NCBI GenBank assembly: GCA_016934645.1
Contig: JAFGSL010000587.1
Location: forward strand, 1 to 8,417
Length of the DNA stretch: 8,417 nucleotides
Reading direction: 5' to 3'
From: Anaerolineae bacterium
GTDB lineage: Bacteria > Chloroflexota > Anaerolineae > B4-G1 > SLSP01
The notes beneath the pieces are model-generated. The model was given only the letters and a program-made list of their open reading frames with translations. It made no database searches and was not told the DNA's origin. Below are positions 5,660 through 8,417 of the stretch, one piece after another (position 1 is the stretch's first letter; each line of letters begins with the position of its first letter). The position numbers and the translations under genes were made by a program.

Positions 5660-5847
5660 CTACCAAACCCGGTAGAACGATTGCGGCAAGAAGCCGCCTC
5701 ATCTTCTTCAGATGGGTTATCTCCCGTGTTTTGTATAGGGTGAAGTGCGTGTCATCACGCACCGTGTGTGCACGCGCGTCGGTGCATAGCTGCTTGTTGC
5801 ATGGCTAGCTACCGCATGACAAGGTGCCATGCGGCACCTTGCCGCAT
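5660..5847 (+). promoter_or_regulatory. structured leader RNA between ribozyme and glmS
   Basis: This stretch has no credible gene but several perfect stems: CTACC/GGTAG (5660-5664/5671-5675), GCGGC/GCCGC (5683-5687/5693-5697), GTGCGTG/CACGCAC (5745-5751/5756-5762) and AAGGTGCC/GGCACCTT (5821-5828/5833-5840). The last one is mutually exclusive with two others that share the middle strand: CCGCAT/ATGCGG (5812-5817/5829-5834) and ATGCGGC/GCCGCAT (5829-5835/5841-5847). None is followed by a T-run, so transcription termination is unlikely. Alternative pairing close to the glmS RBS (5884) could affect translation or mRNA stability (inference). Confidence 0.5.
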
Positions 5848-5895
5848 GGACTATCAAACTAAGGACTATCTGACTATTATCGCAGGAGGCGAACA

Positions 5896-7755
5896 ATGTG
5901 TGGTATTGTGGGGTACGTTGGGCCGCGACAGGCGGCACCGGTTGTATTGGGTGGGTTAAAGCGGCTGGAATATCGTGGCTATGACTCTGCCGGGATCGCC
6001 GTTTTACATCAGAACGGTGGCATTGTAGTCGAGCGCGCTGTGGGCAAGTTGAGTAACCTTCAGGAACGTTTGTACCAGAAGCCTCTAATCGGCAACATTG
6101 CCATCGGGCACACGCGCTGGGCCACTCACGGTGGTGTGACGGAGAGCAATGCCCATCCGCACGTGGGACGGAACGGGCGCGTGGCCGTTGTCCACAATGG
6201 CATCATTGAGAACTATGCCGAATTGCGCCAGGAGATGGCAGAAGAAGGCATCGTTTTCACCTCTGAGACTGACACCGAAGTGGTGGCGCATTTAGTGGAT
6301 GGTTACCTGGCGAGCGGATTGGATCTGTTGACGGCGGTGCAGCGCGCACTGCCATCCATCCAGGGAGCAAGCGCATTCGTCTTTCTCAGCCCTGAGGAGC
6401 CGGAGCACCTGGTCGTTGCGCGGCTCGGCAATGCAGGTGGCATCGTGCTTGGGATAGGCGACCGACGCGAAGATTCGCGCGAGATGTTCGTTGCTTCGGA
6501 TATCCCGGCAATTCTTGAATACACGCGCGATGTGATCTTCCTTGAGAACCGGCAGATGGCGCGCGTCTCACCCAGCGGTGTGGAGGTCTTCCGGCTGGAC
6601 GGGACGCCTGTAATGCCTTCGCTGCATGCAATTCCTTGGGATCCGGTATCAGCAGAGAAAGGTCCCTACCGCCACTTTATGCAGAAGGAAATCTCGGAAC
6701 AACCCCGTGCCATCACCGATACCATCCGCGGGCGGGTGGATTTCCGCCGAGACCATGTGCTGTTGGACAGCATTCCGCTCACCAAACCAGAAGCAAAGAA
6801 GCTGGATCGTATTATCATTGCAGCGTGTGGTTCCTCGTATCACGCTGGGCTTGTGGGTAAGTTTATGATCGAGACGCTGGCGCGCGTGCCCGTGGAAGTG
6901 GATTACGGGTCGGAGTTCCGCTATCGCGATCCGTTCATCACGCCGACCACGGCAGTGTTGGCAATCACCCAATCCGGCGAGACGGTGGACACCCTGGCGG
7001 CGATGGAAGAGGGACGCCGGCAAGGGGCCAAACTCTGGTCCATCGTCAACGTGATCGGCAGCCAGGCACAGCGCCTCGCCGATGGGTACATCTCAATGCA
7101 AGCTGGCCTAGAAATCGGCGTAGCGACGACGAAGGCCTTCACCGCAAGCTTGGTGGATCTCTACCTGCTCGCGCTCTATCTGGGCGAACTGCGCGACACG
7201 CTGTCCGCGGACGTGTTACGGCAGAGCGTGAACGACTTGGCCCGCCTGCCCGATCTGGTGGGACAAATCTCCGAACCGTTGCCGGTCTACGATGAACTCG
7301 CGGAAATCTTCTTCAAACGCCAGCATTTTCTGTTCCTGGGGCGCGGGCTTAATTATCCCGTGGCGTTGGAGGGTGCGCTCAAACTCAAGGAGATATCCTA
7401 CATTCACGCGGAAGGCTACCCTGCCGGTGAGATGAAGCATGGCCCCATCGCCCTCATTGACGAGGTAATGCCGGTCGTCACCGTGGCGCCGCGCGATAGC
7501 GTCTACGACAAGATGATCAGCCAGATGGAACAGGTGAAGGCGCGGAATGGCATCGTCATCGGGTTGCTACAGGCAGGCGACACACTGGCCCGCAGCAAAG
7601 CCGATCACGTCCTCGAAGTGCCGGTCGCATCGCCGTTTCTCGCGCCGGTGCTCAACATCATCCCACTGCAATGGCTGGCCTATGCGATGGCCGTCCGTCG
7701 CGGAGCTGATGTGGATCAACCGAGGAATCTGGCAAAGAGCGTGACCGTCGAATAG
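5896..7755 (+). CDS. glmS: glutamine--fructose-6-phosphate aminotransferase (isomerizing)
   Basis: Converts fructose-6-phosphate and glutamine to glucosamine-6-phosphate and glutamate, the first committed step to UDP-GlcNAc; cytoplasmic, homodimeric. 619 residues, close to the 609 of E. coli. AGGAGG (5884-5889), 6 nt ahead, fixes the start, and the start must give Cys next to Met. N-terminal class II glutaminase domain (2 to about 220): nucleophile C2 exposed after Met removal, RGYDSAG (27-33), HTRWATHG (72-79), oxyanion-hole N101-G102 in NGIIENY, and ETDTEV with D126. Two SIS sugar-isomerase domains follow: CGSS (311-314) and TQSGET (358-363) in the first; EGALKLKEISYIHAE with E499 and K514-H515-G516 in the second. 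The C-terminus NLAKSVTVE supplies the catalytic lysine (K614). All key residues are present, so the enzyme should be active. Regulated by the upstream ribozyme. It is followed by a hairpin and no further + strand gene. Confidence 0.98.
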   Translation: MCGIVGYVGPRQAAPVVLGGLKRLEYRGYDSAGIAVLHQNGGIVVERAVGKLSNLQERLYQKPLIGNIAIGHTRWATHGGVTESNAHPHVGRNGRVAVVHNGIIENYAELRQEMAEEGIVFTSETDTEVVAHLVDGYLASGLDLLTAVQRALPSIQGASAFVFLSPEEPEHLVVARLGNAGGIVLGIGDRREDSREMFVASDIPAILEYTRDVIFLENRQMARVSPSGVEVFRLDGTPVMPSLHAIPWDPVSAEKGPYRHFMQKEISEQPRAITDTIRGRVDFRRDHVLLDSIPLTKPEAKKLDRIIIAACGSSYHAGLVGKFMIETLARVPVEVDYGSEFRYRDPFITPTTAVLAITQSGETVDTLAAMEEGRRQGAKLWSIVNVIGSQAQRLADGYISMQAGLEIGVATTKAFTASLVDLYLLALYLGELRDTLSADVLRQSVNDLARLPDLVGQISEPLPVYDELAEIFFKRQHFLFLGRGLNYPVALEGALKLKEISYIHAEGYPAGEMKHGPIALIDEVMPVVTVAPRDSVYDKMISQMEQVKARNGIVIGLLQAGDTLARSKADHVLEVPVASPFLAPVLNIIPLQWLAYAMAVRRGADVDQPRNLAKSVTVE

Positions 7756-7860
7756 CGAATCCACAGTCGCTATAGCCTATGTTTCAAGACAATAATGTCC
7801 TTCCCTAAACGATCTAGGAAGAGTGCCAGAAATACTATCAGGACTCGGGCCTGATATCCC

Positions 7861-7887
7861 GCCGGGGGCACCATTGGTGCCCCCGGC
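7861..7887 (+). terminator. GC-rich hairpin after glmS, possible terminator
   Basis: GCCGGGGGCACC (7861-7872) is perfectly complementary to GGTGCCCCCGGC (7876-7887) with a 3-nt ATT loop: a very stable 12-bp stem. It lies 105 nt after the glmS stop, where glmS converges with the - strand fragment at the right edge. There is no T-run on either side, so it is not a canonical intrinsic terminator; it may act with Rho, as a bidirectional block, or protect the 3' end of the mRNA. The rest of 7756-7961 holds nothing I can recognise. Confidence 0.5.
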
Positions 7888-7961
7888 CTCCACTTGAACA
7901 TAGGGCTGTCAGAATGGATAAATGGAGTCCCTTCAACACTCTCGGAACGACAATCCGAAAA

Positions 7962-8351
7962 TCACCAATGATGCAAGATTATGGGTAAATAGATACTTCT
8001 CTCATCTGGTTGTACATTGATGTATTCGGCTCTCACTTCTGTATCCGTGCCTCCAAAGCCACCTGCTACTAGAGTGACAGTATAAATCCCCGTTACCATA
8101 TAAGTGTGAGTGGGATTTTCCAGTGTGCTAGTCATCCCATCGCCAAAGGACCACAGACTGTTTTCGTAATCACCTGTTGATAGGTTGGTGAAGGTCACGG
8201 TCAGGGGGGGAGCCCCGACGGTGGGGCTGGCCACGAAACTGGCACTTACCGGTTCGTATACTGTGACGCAGTCTGTGCGAGTGAGCCCGTTTGTTCCCTC
8301 TGGTCCACTGACAAGCAGCGTGACGGTGTATTCTCCTTGTATAAAATATAG
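7962..8351 (-). pseudogene. C-terminal fragment of a PKD-domain surface protein, with in-frame stops
   Basis: On the - strand one frame is open from 8351 down to TGA at 7964-7962. It encodes the end of one PKD domain (GEYTVTLLVSGPEG...CVTVYEP), then a complete PKD domain (SASFVASPTVGAPPLTVTFT ... WSFGDG ... NPTHTY ... GIYTVTL), then the tail IYLPIILHHW. PKD domains are beta-sandwich modules of extracellular proteins, and a C-terminal 'YLPxxL' tail is a feature I associate with secreted Chloroflexota proteins. Upstream in the same frame are stops at 8354-8352 and 8399-8397, just where the WxFGDG part of the first PKD domain should be. No RBS or start fits; the only in-frame start codon is GTG at 8234, inside the linker between domains. 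So this is a broken gene, or a frameshift or sequence error near the window end. The longest start-to-stop reading is 7962-8234 (90 aa). Confidence 0.65.
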
Positions 8352-8417
8352 TCATATAGTGGTCAAATTGGGTGTTCCGACGACAATAGCAGCAACTCAG
8401 AAGGTCTGAGCCGCTGA

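Noticed and set aside
5458..5808. 116-codon + strand frame upstream of glmS
   Set aside because: It overlaps the whole glmS ribozyme, whose conserved bases and stems explain the sequence; there is no RBS at its start.
5821..5840. Perfect 8-bp hairpin before glmS as an intrinsic terminator
   Set aside because: No T-run follows (the next bases are GCCGCATGG), and it competes with alternative stems, so it is reported as leader structure only.
5717..5959. Short Cys/His/Arg-rich frames on both strands between ribozyme and glmS
   Set aside because: They arise from the GCAT-type repeats, overlap the glmS start or lack an RBS, and look like low-complexity translations.
1..8417. CRISPR array, tRNA, rRNA, insertion sequence or phage genes
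   Set aside because: I saw no regularly spaced long repeats, cloverleaf, transposase or integrase motifs, terminal inverted repeats or phage proteins. The gene set is ordinary chromosomal, and no clear new defence or mobile system is present.

Overview
The window looks like part of a GC-moderate chromosome of a member of the Chloroflexota (Anaerolineae or Caldilineae-like). This is an inference from several traits seen together: a PDZ/radical-SAM/DUF512 protein, a Cys-rich lipoprotein of the family 1 sugar-binding type, and a PKD-domain protein ending in an 'IYLPIIL'-type tail. No rRNA or marker gene is present to prove it. All complete genes lie on the + strand; both window edges carry fragments on the - strand.

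Layout. (1) Left edge: the first 27 codons of a small - strand gene resembling short antitoxin-like proteins, then about 280 nt of AT-rich DNA with short degenerate repeats and palindromes. (2) A 71-residue all-hydrophobic membrane protein, closed by a textbook intrinsic terminator with a 16-bp perfect stem. (3) A two-gene operon with an ATGA stop/start overlap: a Cys-rich DUF3795-type protein with an added C-terminal zinc ribbon, then a PDZ + radical SAM + DUF512 protein. (4) A 901-residue lipoprotein made of two diverged copies of a complete ABC-type solute-binding domain fused head to tail. It has its own strong extended -10 promoter, placed so that the -10 box overlaps the stop codon of the radical SAM gene. 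No permease or ATPase is next to it. (5) A long (about 520 nt) leader containing a clear glmS ribozyme (glucosamine-6-phosphate-activated self-cleaving RNA), then several strong hairpins, then glmS itself. (6) A GC-rich hairpin after glmS, and at the right edge a - strand C-terminal PKD-domain fragment with in-frame stops.

How the genes work together. glmS makes glucosamine-6-phosphate, the entry metabolite for amino-sugar and peptidoglycan or glycan precursor synthesis. The upstream ribozyme should cleave the glmS mRNA when that product is abundant, giving product feedback. The tandem binding lipoprotein probably captures a sugar or other small solute outside the cell, but its transporter partners are elsewhere. 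The DUF3795 and radical SAM proteins are presumably co-translated, and their joint role is unknown. I found no mobile element, CRISPR array, tRNA or rRNA. The least ordinary items are the double-domain binding protein, the glmS ribozyme with its extended apical hairpin, and the extra structured RNA between ribozyme and glmS.
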